A DNA stretch of 64,000 nt from Candidatus Zixiibacteriota bacterium (GTDB lineage Bacteria > Zixibacteria > MSB-5A5 > GN15 > FEB-12). The notes under the pieces are model-generated. The model did not search any database and had not been told where the DNA came from. It was given only the letters and a program-made list of their open reading frames with translations. Where the stretch lies: the NCBI GenBank assembly GCA_040752815.1, contig JBFMGC010000005.1, forward strand, positions 46,389-110,388, written 5' to 3'. Made by a program: the position numbers and the translations under genes. This document shows positions 8,793 through 17,814 of this stretch, piece by piece; position 1 is the first letter of the stretch; every line of letters starts with the position of its first letter.

Positions 8793-9302
8793 ATGATGGA
8801 AGTCGTATACCTTGGACTCGGATCCAACCTGGGTGATCGCGAACGATTCCTGAATTCAGCCGTGGGGCGCCTGCGAGACGTCGACGGGTTGGAGATTGTG
8901 GCCGTGTCGGCAATCTACGAAAGCCCGGCGCAGGAAACCTCCGACGACTCCCCGCCCTTTCTGAATCAGGTGGTCAAGCTGGAATACGCCTTCTCTCCCG
9001 AGGATCTCCAGCAGGCTGTAGAGACGATTGAAGACCACCTCGGTCGCAACGGCAAGGGTGAACGCCGGGCGCGGACTATCGACATTGACATTCTGCTCTT
9101 TGGGGATAAGCGAGTCAAAACGGAAAGATTGGAAATCCCGCATCCCAGGATAACCAGGCGCCCGTTTGTGCTCATACCCCTTCTGGATATCGATCCGGAG
9201 CTGGTCCATCCGGTGACAGGCAAACCGCTGGCAAAGTATCTTACCCCGGCCGGCCGAACCCAGGTAGAGATTTATCGAGATCATGTCGCACGACAAAGCT
9301 GA
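8793..9302 (+). CDS. folK: 6-hydroxymethyl-dihydropterin pyrophosphokinase
   Basis: FolK transfers pyrophosphate from ATP to 6-hydroxymethyl-dihydropterin, the step after FolB. The 169-residue protein has the complete family pattern: LGLGSNLGDR at the N-terminus, YESPAQE, the FLNQVV segment, and the metal- and substrate-binding R.ARTIDIDIL with the following HPR. The start is one of two adjacent ATGs. The last 20 bases overlap the following kinase gene. Confidence 0.94.
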   Translation: MMEVVYLGLGSNLGDRERFLNSAVGRLRDVDGLEIVAVSAIYESPAQETSDDSPPFLNQVVKLEYAFSPEDLQQAVETIEDHLGRNGKGERRARTIDIDILLFGDKRVKTERLEIPHPRITRRPFVLIPLLDIDPELVHPVTGKPLAKYLTPAGRTQVEIYRDHVARQS

Positions 9303-9951
9303 TCCGAGCTATATCGCGGTCGAGGGCGTGATCGGGGTCGGCAAGACCTCGTTCGCTCGTCTGCTGGCCGAGCGCCTCAAGGCGCGGCTGATTGACGAGG
9401 AGGTATTCGAAAATCCGTTCCTGGCCGATTTCTATAAAGATCGGAAGCGCCACGCCCTGTCCTGCCAGTTGTATTTCCTGATCTCTCGCTTTCAACAACA
9501 GCAGCAATTGATGGAGCGTGATCTTTTTGCACAGCGCATAGTTGCCGACTATCTTTTCGCCAAGGACGCCATATTCGCATCGGTCAATCTCTCCGAGCGG
9601 GAGCTGGCGTTGTACAACAAGATCGCTCCGACGTTGGCGCGCGATGTCCCCTCTCCTGACCTCGTGATATACCTTCAAGCGTCCACCAGCGTCCTGCTGG
9701 AGCGTATCCGCAGCCGCAATCATCCGTTCGAGAAGCCGATCGATTTCGACTACATCGAAATGCTCAACAACGCGTACGATTACTATTTCTTTCACTATGT
9801 GGATACGCCACTTCTTGTGGTCAAAACTGATGAAATCGATTTCGTACATCGGCCGGAGCATTTCGACGATTTGATCGATCAGATTTCCAAGCCGATCGCC
9901 GGCAAGAAATACTACAGTCCGCCGTCCGGCCCACTTCCATCCGGGGAATGA
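9283..9951 (+). CDS. Deoxynucleoside kinase (dNK/dGK family)
   Basis: The 222-residue P-loop kinase begins with IAVEGVIGVGKTSFARLLAE and has the E.NPFL..FY and QLYFLISRF segments of bacterial deoxyadenosine/deoxyguanosine kinases. The lid-type arginines appear in LERIRSRNHPFE. It phosphorylates deoxynucleosides for salvage. This family is often found next to folK in bacteria, and here it overlaps folK by 20 bases and panB by 4. Confidence 0.88.
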   Translation: MSHDKADPSYIAVEGVIGVGKTSFARLLAERLKARLIDEEVFENPFLADFYKDRKRHALSCQLYFLISRFQQQQQLMERDLFAQRIVADYLFAKDAIFASVNLSERELALYNKIAPTLARDVPSPDLVIYLQASTSVLLERIRSRNHPFEKPIDFDYIEMLNNAYDYYFFHYVDTPLLVVKTDEIDFVHRPEHFDDLIDQISKPIAGKKYYSPPSGPLPSGE

Positions 9952-10790
9952 ATATGTCTGTCGTCAGGAAGCGCGAGAAGATCACGACCCACACTATCGT
10001 GAGGATGAAAAAGCGGGGCGAGAAGATCGCCGTGCTGACCGCATATGATTACTTCACCGCACGGCTGCTCGATCAGGCCGGGGTCGATATCCTGCTGGTA
10101 GGCGATTCTGCCGCCAATGTCGTGCACGGTCACAAATCGACTTTGGCAATCGGCATGGACGTGATGGTCAGCCACACGGCGGCGGTGGCGCGCGGGCGGG
10201 AGAAGGCACTGGTGGTTGCCGACATGCCGTTTCTCTCGTTTCAGCCGTCGATTGAGACGGCCATAAGAAACGCCGGACGTTTCCTGGCCGAAGGAAGTGC
10301 CGAGGCGGTGAAAATCGAGGGCGGCCTCGAAATGGTGCCCACGGTGCGGCGGCTGATCGAATGCGGAATTCCTGTGATGGGGCATATCGGTTTGACCCCG
10401 CAGTCGATCAATCGCTTCGGCGGACCCAAAGTGCAGGGCAAAACCGACAAGTCAAGCAGTTACCTCATGGATTCGGCGTTGGCGCTCGAACAGGCAGGCT
10501 GCTTTTCTTGCGTACTGGAACTTACAACCAGGGAGACCGCGGCGGAGATTACCTCGGCACTGAAGACCATGGCGACGATCGGCATAGGCGCCGGGCCGCA
10601 TTGCGACGGCCAGGTGCTGGTAATCAACGACATCCTCGGACTGCGCGAACCCGGTTTCAAGCCGCGCTTCGTCCGCGAGTACGCCGACCTGCCGCCGATC
10701 ATCGCCGATGCCGCGCGACGGTTCGTAGATGACGTCCGCAATGGCCGATATCCGAATGACGAGGAATCCTTCTCCAAGGGTGAAAACTAG
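9948..10790 (+). CDS. panB: Ketopantoate hydroxymethyltransferase
   Basis: PanB transfers a hydroxymethyl group from methylene-tetrahydrofolate to alpha-ketoisovalerate, giving ketopantoate for pantothenate and CoA. The 280-residue protein shows VLTAYDYFTARLLD, the metal-binding VGDSA, VKIEGG, the GHIGLTPQ motif and the IGIGAGPHCDGQVLV segment. Its folate-linked chemistry fits its place after folB and folK. Either ATG (9948 or 9954) could start it. It is the last gene of the operon. Confidence 0.94.
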   Translation: MNMSVVRKREKITTHTIVRMKKRGEKIAVLTAYDYFTARLLDQAGVDILLVGDSAANVVHGHKSTLAIGMDVMVSHTAAVARGREKALVVADMPFLSFQPSIETAIRNAGRFLAEGSAEAVKIEGGLEMVPTVRRLIECGIPVMGHIGLTPQSINRFGGPKVQGKTDKSSSYLMDSALALEQAGCFSCVLELTTRETAAEITSALKTMATIGIGAGPHCDGQVLVINDILGLREPGFKPRFVREYADLPPIIADAARRFVDDVRNGRYPNDEESFSKGEN

Positions 10791-10952
10791 AGTTCTTCAG
10801 GCTGGGACTAGTGCCGCAACTTCTCTTGGCTTCTGACAACCTCCGGAGATCTGCCGCCCACGATCTAGGAGATATTAGTTGGGATGGTACCATTCTACAG
10901 ATAGTGCGGCCGTGATCGATTAGAGACAGTAGTCTCGGAAGGGAGTTTTGAT

Positions 10953-11855
10953 ATGTTCGCCAAAATAATCGGCATGTGCGCAGCAATGCTCGTGGTTGCG
11001 GGAACGGCCCTGGCGCAGAGTGACAGCGCCGCCGGCTGGAAGACCTCGCTGGTCACCGATCTGACTGTTACGCAAACATCGTACTCAGACTCGTGGGTCG
11101 GCGGCGAGGCCGGCTCGGTCAACTGGGTGTGGAATCTCGACGGCACCGCCGAGCGGCAGTTGAGTACCAAAGTGAACCTCAAGTCAACCCTGCGCCTGAA
11201 GTTCGGACAGACGCTGACACAGGACGCTGACACCAAAGACTGGGCCAAACCGAGAAAGTCCACCGATCTGATTGATTGGGAAAACGTCTTTCGGTTCACT
11301 CTGGGAAAAGTCGTGGATCCGTATGCGGCGGTCAGGTTGGAGAGCCAGTTCTTCGACGGCTCCGTGGCGGCCAAGAAGCTGTACCTGAGCCCGCTGAAAC
11401 TGACCGAGTCGTTCGGTGTGGCCCGCCAGTTCTACAAGAAGGAGAATGAGACCTTCACCAGTCGCATCGGTCTGGCCGCGCGCCAGATTTTCAAGACAAC
11501 AATCATCGATCTGGCGACACTCGAAACCGATGATTCGACTATTACCGACGGCGGTGTAGAATCGGTAACCGACGCTACCCTCAAGCTGGCGCAGAACATA
11601 CAGTATGTGGGCAAGCTGAGCATATTCAAGGCGCTGTTTTCATCGGAGTCGGACCGCGAGCATGTGCTGGGCGCGCGCGACGTCGGTGTCCACTGGTCGA
11701 CACCGGATGTCAATTGGGAAAACACGTTTACGGCTTCGGTGACGACAATTGTCAGCGTGAGCCTGTACACTCAGGTGCTCTACGACAAAGACATTGACAA
11801 ACGCGCCCGTTTCAAAGAGACCCTCGCGCTGGGCTTCACGGTGCGGATAACGTAA
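10953..11855 (+). CDS. DUF3078-like outer-membrane beta-barrel protein
   Basis: The 300-residue protein has a signal peptide ending in GTALA at about residue 21. The segment QTSYSDSWVGGEAGSVNWVW is the typical start of DUF3078 proteins of Bacteroidetes-like bacteria, followed by alternating amphipathic strands (LDGTAERQLSTKVNLKSTL and similar) expected of an outer-membrane barrel. Its function is unknown. The ATG has GGAAGGGAG 8 bases upstream. The C-terminus (GFTVRIT) lacks the common terminal phenylalanine. The next gene starts 8 bases after its stop. Confidence 0.72.
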   Translation: MFAKIIGMCAAMLVVAGTALAQSDSAAGWKTSLVTDLTVTQTSYSDSWVGGEAGSVNWVWNLDGTAERQLSTKVNLKSTLRLKFGQTLTQDADTKDWAKPRKSTDLIDWENVFRFTLGKVVDPYAAVRLESQFFDGSVAAKKLYLSPLKLTESFGVARQFYKKENETFTSRIGLAARQIFKTTIIDLATLETDDSTITDGGVESVTDATLKLAQNIQYVGKLSIFKALFSSESDREHVLGARDVGVHWSTPDVNWENTFTASVTTIVSVSLYTQVLYDKDIDKRARFKETLALGFTVRIT

Positions 11856-11863
11856 AACCTCAG

Positions 11864-13057
11864 ATGGCCGTAGCAGTAGTCAATCGGTACCGACAGCCGT
11901 CACCAGGCTGGTCCGAGGCGGTCGAGGCGCCGTTTCGCGCCGATGACATAACCGCGCTGCATCACTCAATTCCTGAGTACAAGCCCACCCCGCTGGTCCA
12001 TCTTCCCGGACTCGTCTCTGAGCTTGGCGTGGGCGGGCTTGTGGTCAAAGACGAGGCGCATCGTTTCGGACTCAAGGCATTCAAAGCGCTCGGCGCGTCG
12101 TACGCCATCTACCGATACGTGAAGGCCTACCTGGCGGGCCAGTCACTGCCTTGTCCGGCTCCTTCGGAATTCTACTCCTGGCGCGACATACTCCGTAAAG
12201 GCGAGCTCACTCTTTGCACGGCCACCGACGGCAACCACGGCCGCGGGGTTGCCTGGACCGCGCGAAAGCTCGATCAGGGCGCGGTCATCTACATGCCGAA
12301 TAACTCTGCTCCTGCAAGAGTACAGAACATTCGCGGCGAGAACGCAAAGGTGGTGCTGGTGGACGGGACATACGATGACGCGGTCACGCGATGCGCGCGC
12401 GATGCGGCGGTCAACCGGTGGCAGACAGTTTCGGATACCTCCTGGACGGGATACGAAGAAATCCCGCGATGGATCATGGCGGGATACCTGACGCTGTTCC
12501 GCGAGATCGAAAACGACATCGGCCAAAACGTCCGTATCGATCTGGTCCTGGTACAGGGAGGTGTAGGTGCGCTGGCGGCGGCCGCCGCCTGGTACTTCCG
12601 CCGCGAATCTCCCTGGCCGCAAGTTACGCTCGTGTCTGTCGAACCAACCGAGGCCGCCTGCCTGCTTGAGTCAATATCTTCTCCATCGGGCGAACCGGTG
12701 TTGAGCAGAGGACGGCAGAACAGTATCATGGCCGGCCTGAACTGCGGGACTCCCTCACTCGTGGCCTGGCCGCTCATCAAGCTCGGCTTCGACATGTTTC
12801 TGGCCATCGATGATTCGTCGTGTGTGGACGCCATGCGTCGATTTTATCATCCGAGCGGAAATGACACTCGGGTCATCTCCGGCGAATCGGGGGCCGCCGG
12901 CCTGGCGGCATTGCTCAGTTTGACAGGCGACAGCTCCCTGGAGCATGTCCGCCGATCACTCCCCCTGACACCTGACTCGACCGTGCTGCTTCTCAACACC
13001 GAAGGAGATACCGACCCGGACGGCTTCCGGTCCCGTGTTGGCAAGAACAAGCTGTAG
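11864..13057 (+). CDS. Diaminopropionate ammonia-lyase
   Basis: The 397-residue fold-type II PLP enzyme resembles YgeX/DpaL, which converts 2,3-diaminopropionate to pyruvate and two ammonia. Characteristic segments are the substrate/PLP region KDEAHRFGLKAFKALGASYA (the AFK lysine should bind PLP), CTATDGNHGRGVAW, the glycine-rich phosphate loop QGGVGALAAA and a conserved GLNCGTPS. Length and order match the family. It follows the DUF3078 gene by 8 bases without a clear Shine-Dalgarno, suggesting coupling. The metabolic reason for it here is not evident. Confidence 0.87.
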   Translation: MAVAVVNRYRQPSPGWSEAVEAPFRADDITALHHSIPEYKPTPLVHLPGLVSELGVGGLVVKDEAHRFGLKAFKALGASYAIYRYVKAYLAGQSLPCPAPSEFYSWRDILRKGELTLCTATDGNHGRGVAWTARKLDQGAVIYMPNNSAPARVQNIRGENAKVVLVDGTYDDAVTRCARDAAVNRWQTVSDTSWTGYEEIPRWIMAGYLTLFREIENDIGQNVRIDLVLVQGGVGALAAAAAWYFRRESPWPQVTLVSVEPTEAACLLESISSPSGEPVLSRGRQNSIMAGLNCGTPSLVAWPLIKLGFDMFLAIDDSSCVDAMRRFYHPSGNDTRVISGESGAAGLAALLSLTGDSSLEHVRRSLPLTPDSTVLLLNTEGDTDPDGFRSRVGKNKL

Positions 13058-13223
13058 AACACCTCCAACGAACGCCCGAAACGCTCGCCAAAAAACCTCT
13101 TTTCTACGCTGTCCGGCGGGGTATATTTTCCGATCATGACATGTCCTTTCCACCAGAAGTTGTCGTCTACTACCTCGCGCGCTCGGTCCTGAAGGGGTTA
13201 GTTATCACCAAGGAGAGATTTCA

Positions 13224-15230
13224 TTGAACCGTGTTCCTGCCAGTTACCCTGTCGCAACGCTATCCCCCGGCCACAAGGAGAACTATGAGCTATCTCGCCG
13301 GCAGGTCGGCTATGTGCCCCGGTCCGAGGCCACTCGCGAAACCTATTTCCGGCTCGGTTTCAAAAGCGGTCTGGAAATTCACCAGCAACTGCTGACCCAA
13401 AAGAAGCTGTTTTGCCACTGTCCGGCGGGGCTGTATCAGCATGGTGAGTACGACGCTGAGGTGATCCGGCACATGCGACCCACGCTCAGCGAGATGGGGG
13501 AGTACGACGGCACAGCCCTAATGGAGAAAAAAACCCGCAAGACGATTATCTACCGGATCAAGGACGAAACCGCCTGCACGTACGATATCGACGATACTCC
13601 GCCCTTTCAGATCGACCGCGATGCTCTCGAAATCGCGCTCGAAATCGCCCTCATGCTTAAGTGCAACATGGTCGGCGAGCTGCACATCGCGCGCAAGCAG
13701 TATCTCGACGGCAGCATTCCGACCGGCTTTCAGCGCACCGGCATTGTCGGCATCGAGGGAGAAATCCCGCTCGCACACAAGAAAGTTCGCATTATCCAAA
13801 TCAGCATCGAGGAGGACTCCTGCCGGGAGGTCTCCGATGTGGGCCACCTACGGGTATACACGACCGACCGCCTCGGTATGCCGCTGATTGAAACTGTTAC
13901 CTATCCTGATATGCTGACTCCGGATGAAGTGGCCGAGGCCGCCCAGTACCTTCGCCTGTTGGTGCGGACATCGGGGAAGGTGCGCACCGGGATCGGCGCC
14001 GCGCGCGAGGATGTCAATGTCAGTATCGCCGGCGGAACAAGGGTCGAGATCAAAGGTGTGCAGCATATTCGCTGGATTCCCGATCTGGTGCATGTTGAGG
14101 CCTTCCGCCAGAAGGCGCTGCTGCGGATCAGGGATATTCTGCAGGAGCGGTGCTCCGATCACTCGGGATGGCGAGTCAAGTCGGTAAAGCTCGATTCGAC
14201 TCTCCTGCACGCGCTTCCGCCGCTATTGGCCGAGACTCTAAACACCGACTATCGCTGCGTAGCGGTCAACTTGCCGGCGTTCAGGGACATTCTGTCTCAC
14301 TTCACCCAACCAGGCAAGTGCTTTGCCAGTGAACTCAGTGATCGACTTAAAGTGATCGCTTGCCTGGAGCGACCAAATCTGATCCACAGCGAAGGCGACG
14401 CCTGGTTCGATAACGGCACCGCCGCCGAGTTGCGCCGTCTACTGGGCGCAGACGATAATGACGCCCAGCTCGTGTACTGGGGGCCCGCCGACGATATGGC
14501 TACCGCTCTCGAGACTGTCGAGGAGCGATGCCGCCTCGCTTTCGCAGGTGTGCCCAACGAGACGCGGAAGTCATTCTCAGACGGCACCACGATTTTCGAG
14601 CGCGTGCTGCCGGGGCCCGACCGCATGTATCCGGACACCGATTCGGCTCCCATTGCCATTGCCAATGATCACATCGAGCGTATCAGAGCGCGGCTGATCG
14701 ATGTCCTCCCGGACTGGCTGCACCGGCTGCGCATGTGGGGAGTACCGTCGGACACCCATCGGTACCTGATCAGGCGGGAGATTGTGCCGGTGGTTGAGCA
14801 GATCGCGGGCAAGACCGGCTGGCCGGAGAAGTTTATCGCGGTGCTTTTCGGTCATACGCTCAAGGGTCTGGAACGCAAGCGGCGGACAAAAGAACCGTTT
14901 GAGGCCACTTGCGTGGTCGATCTCTGTCTGGCGGTGCACCGTACCGGACTCGAGCGGACAATGGCTAAAGAAGCGCTGTATGTTCTGGTCGCGTCGCCTG
15001 ACAGAAGAGCGGAGACAGTTGTGAGCGATCTGAGTTCAGGCCTCAATTCACTGGCGGACGCGACCAGACAAATACCAGCCCTGGCGTCGGAGTTCGAGCG
15101 GGTGCGCAAGTCGCGCCATCCCGAGGCGCGGCAGCGCTGGATAATGGGCCGCCTCAAACCCAAAGTTGTCGGCAAGGTTGATTTGAAACTGCTCGCCGAG
15201 GCGGTCACGAAGGAGCTGGCTCATGTCTGA
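13224..15230 (+). CDS. gatE: Archaeal-type Glu-tRNA(Gln) amidotransferase subunit E
   Basis: GatE forms with GatD the enzyme that turns Glu-tRNA(Gln) into Gln-tRNA(Gln). The 668-residue protein has the GatB/E kinase-like core (GLEIHQQLLTQKKLFCHCP; IQISIEEDSCREV; TGIGAAREDVNVSI.GG.RVEIKG). It also has the GAD insertion that separates GatE from GatB (about residues 390-480) and a C-terminal helical tail of YqeY type. Start TTG at 13224 has AAGGAGAG 7 bases upstream. GatE is known as an archaeal signature; bacteria normally use GatCAB. The gene overlaps gatD by 8 bases. Confidence 0.92.
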   Translation: MNRVPASYPVATLSPGHKENYELSRRQVGYVPRSEATRETYFRLGFKSGLEIHQQLLTQKKLFCHCPAGLYQHGEYDAEVIRHMRPTLSEMGEYDGTALMEKKTRKTIIYRIKDETACTYDIDDTPPFQIDRDALEIALEIALMLKCNMVGELHIARKQYLDGSIPTGFQRTGIVGIEGEIPLAHKKVRIIQISIEEDSCREVSDVGHLRVYTTDRLGMPLIETVTYPDMLTPDEVAEAAQYLRLLVRTSGKVRTGIGAAREDVNVSIAGGTRVEIKGVQHIRWIPDLVHVEAFRQKALLRIRDILQERCSDHSGWRVKSVKLDSTLLHALPPLLAETLNTDYRCVAVNLPAFRDILSHFTQPGKCFASELSDRLKVIACLERPNLIHSEGDAWFDNGTAAELRRLLGADDNDAQLVYWGPADDMATALETVEERCRLAFAGVPNETRKSFSDGTTIFERVLPGPDRMYPDTDSAPIAIANDHIERIRARLIDVLPDWLHRLRMWGVPSDTHRYLIRREIVPVVEQIAGKTGWPEKFIAVLFGHTLKGLERKRRTKEPFEATCVVDLCLAVHRTGLERTMAKEALYVLVASPDRRAETVVSDLSSGLNSLADATRQIPALASEFERVRKSRHPEARQRWIMGRLKPKVVGKVDLKLLAEAVTKELAHV

Positions 15231-16605
15231 AGCGCTCAAAGGGTACAAGGGAGCCGCCCGCGAGGTACTCGAAAAATTCGGCGTGGCCGTCTGGGACAAC
15301 TGTGAGCTCAAGACCACGCGCGGTGAGTTCAAGGGGATCGTGCTGCCGCGTTCTGAGACCGACGACGACCGGCATCTCGTACTCAAGCTGGCCAGCGGAT
15401 ACAATGTTGGAATCGAAATCGATACCGTGATGGACATCAAAGCCGGCGGACGTAAAGAGGCTCATTACAAGATTCCGGAGAAGCAGTTCCCAGTTTCGCC
15501 CAACAAGCCGAATGTGAAGCTCCTTGGCACCGGTGGTACGATTGCGTCGCGGCTCGATTACCGCACCGGCGCGGTCATACCGGCCTTCTCGCCCGGCGAA
15601 CTCTACGGCGCCGTGCCGGAACTGGCCGACATTTGCAATCTAACGACCGAGAAGCTGTTCGCCGTTTTCAGCGAGAACATGGGCCCCGAGCAGTACAAAA
15701 AGCTTGCGGTGCGAATCGGCGAGGAGATCGCCAACGGTGTCGACGGTATCGTGATCGGGCACGGCACCGACACCATGCACCACACCGCTTCGGCGCTCGC
15801 TTTCATGATCCAGAATTCGCCGGTGCCGATAGTGCTGGTAGGCTCACAGCGGTCATCGGATCGGCCGTCGTCCGATGCCGCCCTTAACCTCATTCACGCC
15901 ACCAAAACCGCTGCCGAATCGGATATCGCCGAAGTTGTGGTATGTATGTTCGGGCCGACCTCGGACGAGTACGGCCTGCTGCATCGGGGCACGCGCGTGC
16001 GCAAGATGCACTCCTCATACCGGTCGACCTTCCGCACGGTCGGCGATATTCCACTGGCGATGGTCAATCGCGAAAAAGTCACCCCACTGCACGACAACTA
16101 CAACAAGCGGCGCAAAGACCGCCAAGTCGATATCCATCCGTATTTCGAAGAGCGAGTAGCGATGGTGTATTACTATCCGAACATGCATCAGGACATGATC
16201 GACTCGCTGGTTGATAACGGCTACAAAGGTATCGTCATTGCCGGTACAGGCTTGGGACACATCAACAAGCCTGTCTACCCCGCCATCGAGCGCGCCACCG
16301 CGGCCGGAGTAGCCATCTATATGACCGTGCAGACTCTCTGGGGATATGTGCACATGTTCGTTTACGACACCGGCCGCGACCTCATGGCCAAGGGGATCAT
16401 TCCGGCCGCCAATATGCTTCCGGAAGTGGCGTACGTGAAACTGGCCTGGGCGCTGGGACAGACGAGCGATCTCGAACTCGTCAGGGAGATCATGTTGACA
16501 CCGATCTGCGGCGAGATTACCGAACGCGAGCCATACAACGGTTATCTCATCCTGCAAGGGGGGGTTCCTGAGGTGGAGGCATTCCTCCGCACGATCCACA
16601 AATAG
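15223..16605 (+). CDS. gatD: Archaeal-type Glu-tRNA(Gln) amidotransferase subunit D
   Basis: GatD is the asparaginase-like subunit that releases ammonia from glutamine or asparagine for GatE. The 460-residue protein has the GatD-specific N-terminal beta domain (about 1-85), then the L-asparaginase domain with LGTGGTIASRLDY (first catalytic Thr), GHGTDTMHHTA (Thr-Asp pair) and GSQRSSDRPSSDA. A type I or II asparaginase would lack the N-terminal domain. Its start codon lies inside the end of gatE, so the two subunits are translationally coupled. Confidence 0.93.
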   Translation: MSEALKGYKGAAREVLEKFGVAVWDNCELKTTRGEFKGIVLPRSETDDDRHLVLKLASGYNVGIEIDTVMDIKAGGRKEAHYKIPEKQFPVSPNKPNVKLLGTGGTIASRLDYRTGAVIPAFSPGELYGAVPELADICNLTTEKLFAVFSENMGPEQYKKLAVRIGEEIANGVDGIVIGHGTDTMHHTASALAFMIQNSPVPIVLVGSQRSSDRPSSDAALNLIHATKTAAESDIAEVVVCMFGPTSDEYGLLHRGTRVRKMHSSYRSTFRTVGDIPLAMVNREKVTPLHDNYNKRRKDRQVDIHPYFEERVAMVYYYPNMHQDMIDSLVDNGYKGIVIAGTGLGHINKPVYPAIERATAAGVAIYMTVQTLWGYVHMFVYDTGRDLMAKGIIPAANMLPEVAYVKLAWALGQTSDLELVREIMLTPICGEITEREPYNGYLILQGGVPEVEAFLRTIHK

Positions 16606-16635
16606 TATTGGAGTTGAGCCACGCGCCGATGCCCC

Positions 16636-17769
16636 ATGCCCTGCCGTTTCCGCTACATCGATGACAGTGATTCTCTGCAGGCGCTGGCGGCCAGGCTTGG
16701 CGCCGTCGGAACGGTTGCACTCGACACCGAGGCGGACAGCCTGCATCATTACTATGAGAAAGTTTGCCTGATTCAGCTGACGTTTGACGACGAATCCTAC
16801 ATTGTCGATCCCCTGGCCGATATTGACCTGAATCCGCTACTCGATTCGCTGGCCACCCGAAAGCTCTTGATTCACGGCGCGGAATACGATTTGCGAATGC
16901 TCCGCGCCGGGTATCGGTTCAAACCAAAAGGCGAAGTTTTCGATACGATGCTCGCTGCCCAATTGGTCGAGGGCGAGGCGCGCAGCCTCGTGTCTTTGGT
17001 GAAGCAGTACCTCGGCGTCGAGCTGACCAAACAGAAGCAGCGCTCCGATTGGTCGCGCCGTCCGCTCGGCGACGACCAGCTCACGTATGCCTGCAATGAT
17101 ACCCGCTATCTCGCTCCCGTCGCCGAGCATCTGGAGCGCGAGCTGAACCGTCTGGGGCGGCTGGAATGGCACCGCGAATCGTGCCGCCGTATGGTCAAGG
17201 CCACCGGCACGGACAAACCACCGCTCGATCCCGACCGGGTGTGGCGCATTAAGGGCCTGAGCGAAATGGACCGCCGCCAACTGGCGTTCGTGCGTGAAAT
17301 CTGGCGCTGGCGCGAGCGGGAGGCGCAGCGAGCCGACCTGCCGCCGTTCAAGATCATGGGCAATCAACTCATAATCGATCTCGCCCTGTGGGCCTCACAA
17401 GATCGCGGTCATCAACTGCTGCCGCAACCCAAACTGCCCCGCACATGTGAGGGCGCTCGCCTGCAGCGCCTCGAGGGAGCGATCCGTCATGCGCGACGGA
17501 TGCGCGAGCCCAAGTGGCCGTTCTATCGCGTGGGCGCCAATCAGGTGCGCCCCGAGTACGGCCCCGAGCTGGAAACGCTGCGCGAGGAATGCGCTCGCAT
17601 CGCTGCACAATTGGGCGTGGAGCCGTCGCTGGTGGCATCGCGCAAGCAGCTTGAGGCCATAGCTCTCGCCCGCCCGACCACACCGTCCACTCTCCAAAAA
17701 GCTGGCCAACTAATGGACTGGCAGACAGAGTTGCTGCTACCGGTGGCAAGCAAGGTTTTCGAGACTTAG
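16636..17769 (+). CDS. rnd: Ribonuclease D
   Basis: This 377-residue protein is a 3'-5' exoribonuclease that trims tRNA and other structured RNA ends. The DEDDy nuclease domain (about 1-195) shows ALDTEAD with the first Asp and Glu, the HGAEYDLRML segment, and the Y...D pair in YACNDTRYL. An HRDC domain follows (about 215-295), then a second HRDC-like region to the end, as in E. coli RNase D. The start follows gatD by about 30 bases. It fits a tRNA-centred neighbourhood. Confidence 0.9.
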   Translation: MPCRFRYIDDSDSLQALAARLGAVGTVALDTEADSLHHYYEKVCLIQLTFDDESYIVDPLADIDLNPLLDSLATRKLLIHGAEYDLRMLRAGYRFKPKGEVFDTMLAAQLVEGEARSLVSLVKQYLGVELTKQKQRSDWSRRPLGDDQLTYACNDTRYLAPVAEHLERELNRLGRLEWHRESCRRMVKATGTDKPPLDPDRVWRIKGLSEMDRRQLAFVREIWRWREREAQRADLPPFKIMGNQLIIDLALWASQDRGHQLLPQPKLPRTCEGARLQRLEGAIRHARRMREPKWPFYRVGANQVRPEYGPELETLREECARIAAQLGVEPSLVASRKQLEAIALARPTTPSTLQKAGQLMDWQTELLLPVASKVFET

Positions 17770-17814
17770 ACCTGGAGGCCCACCGGTCCTCTGATCGATA
17801 TTGCGAAGCTCGGC

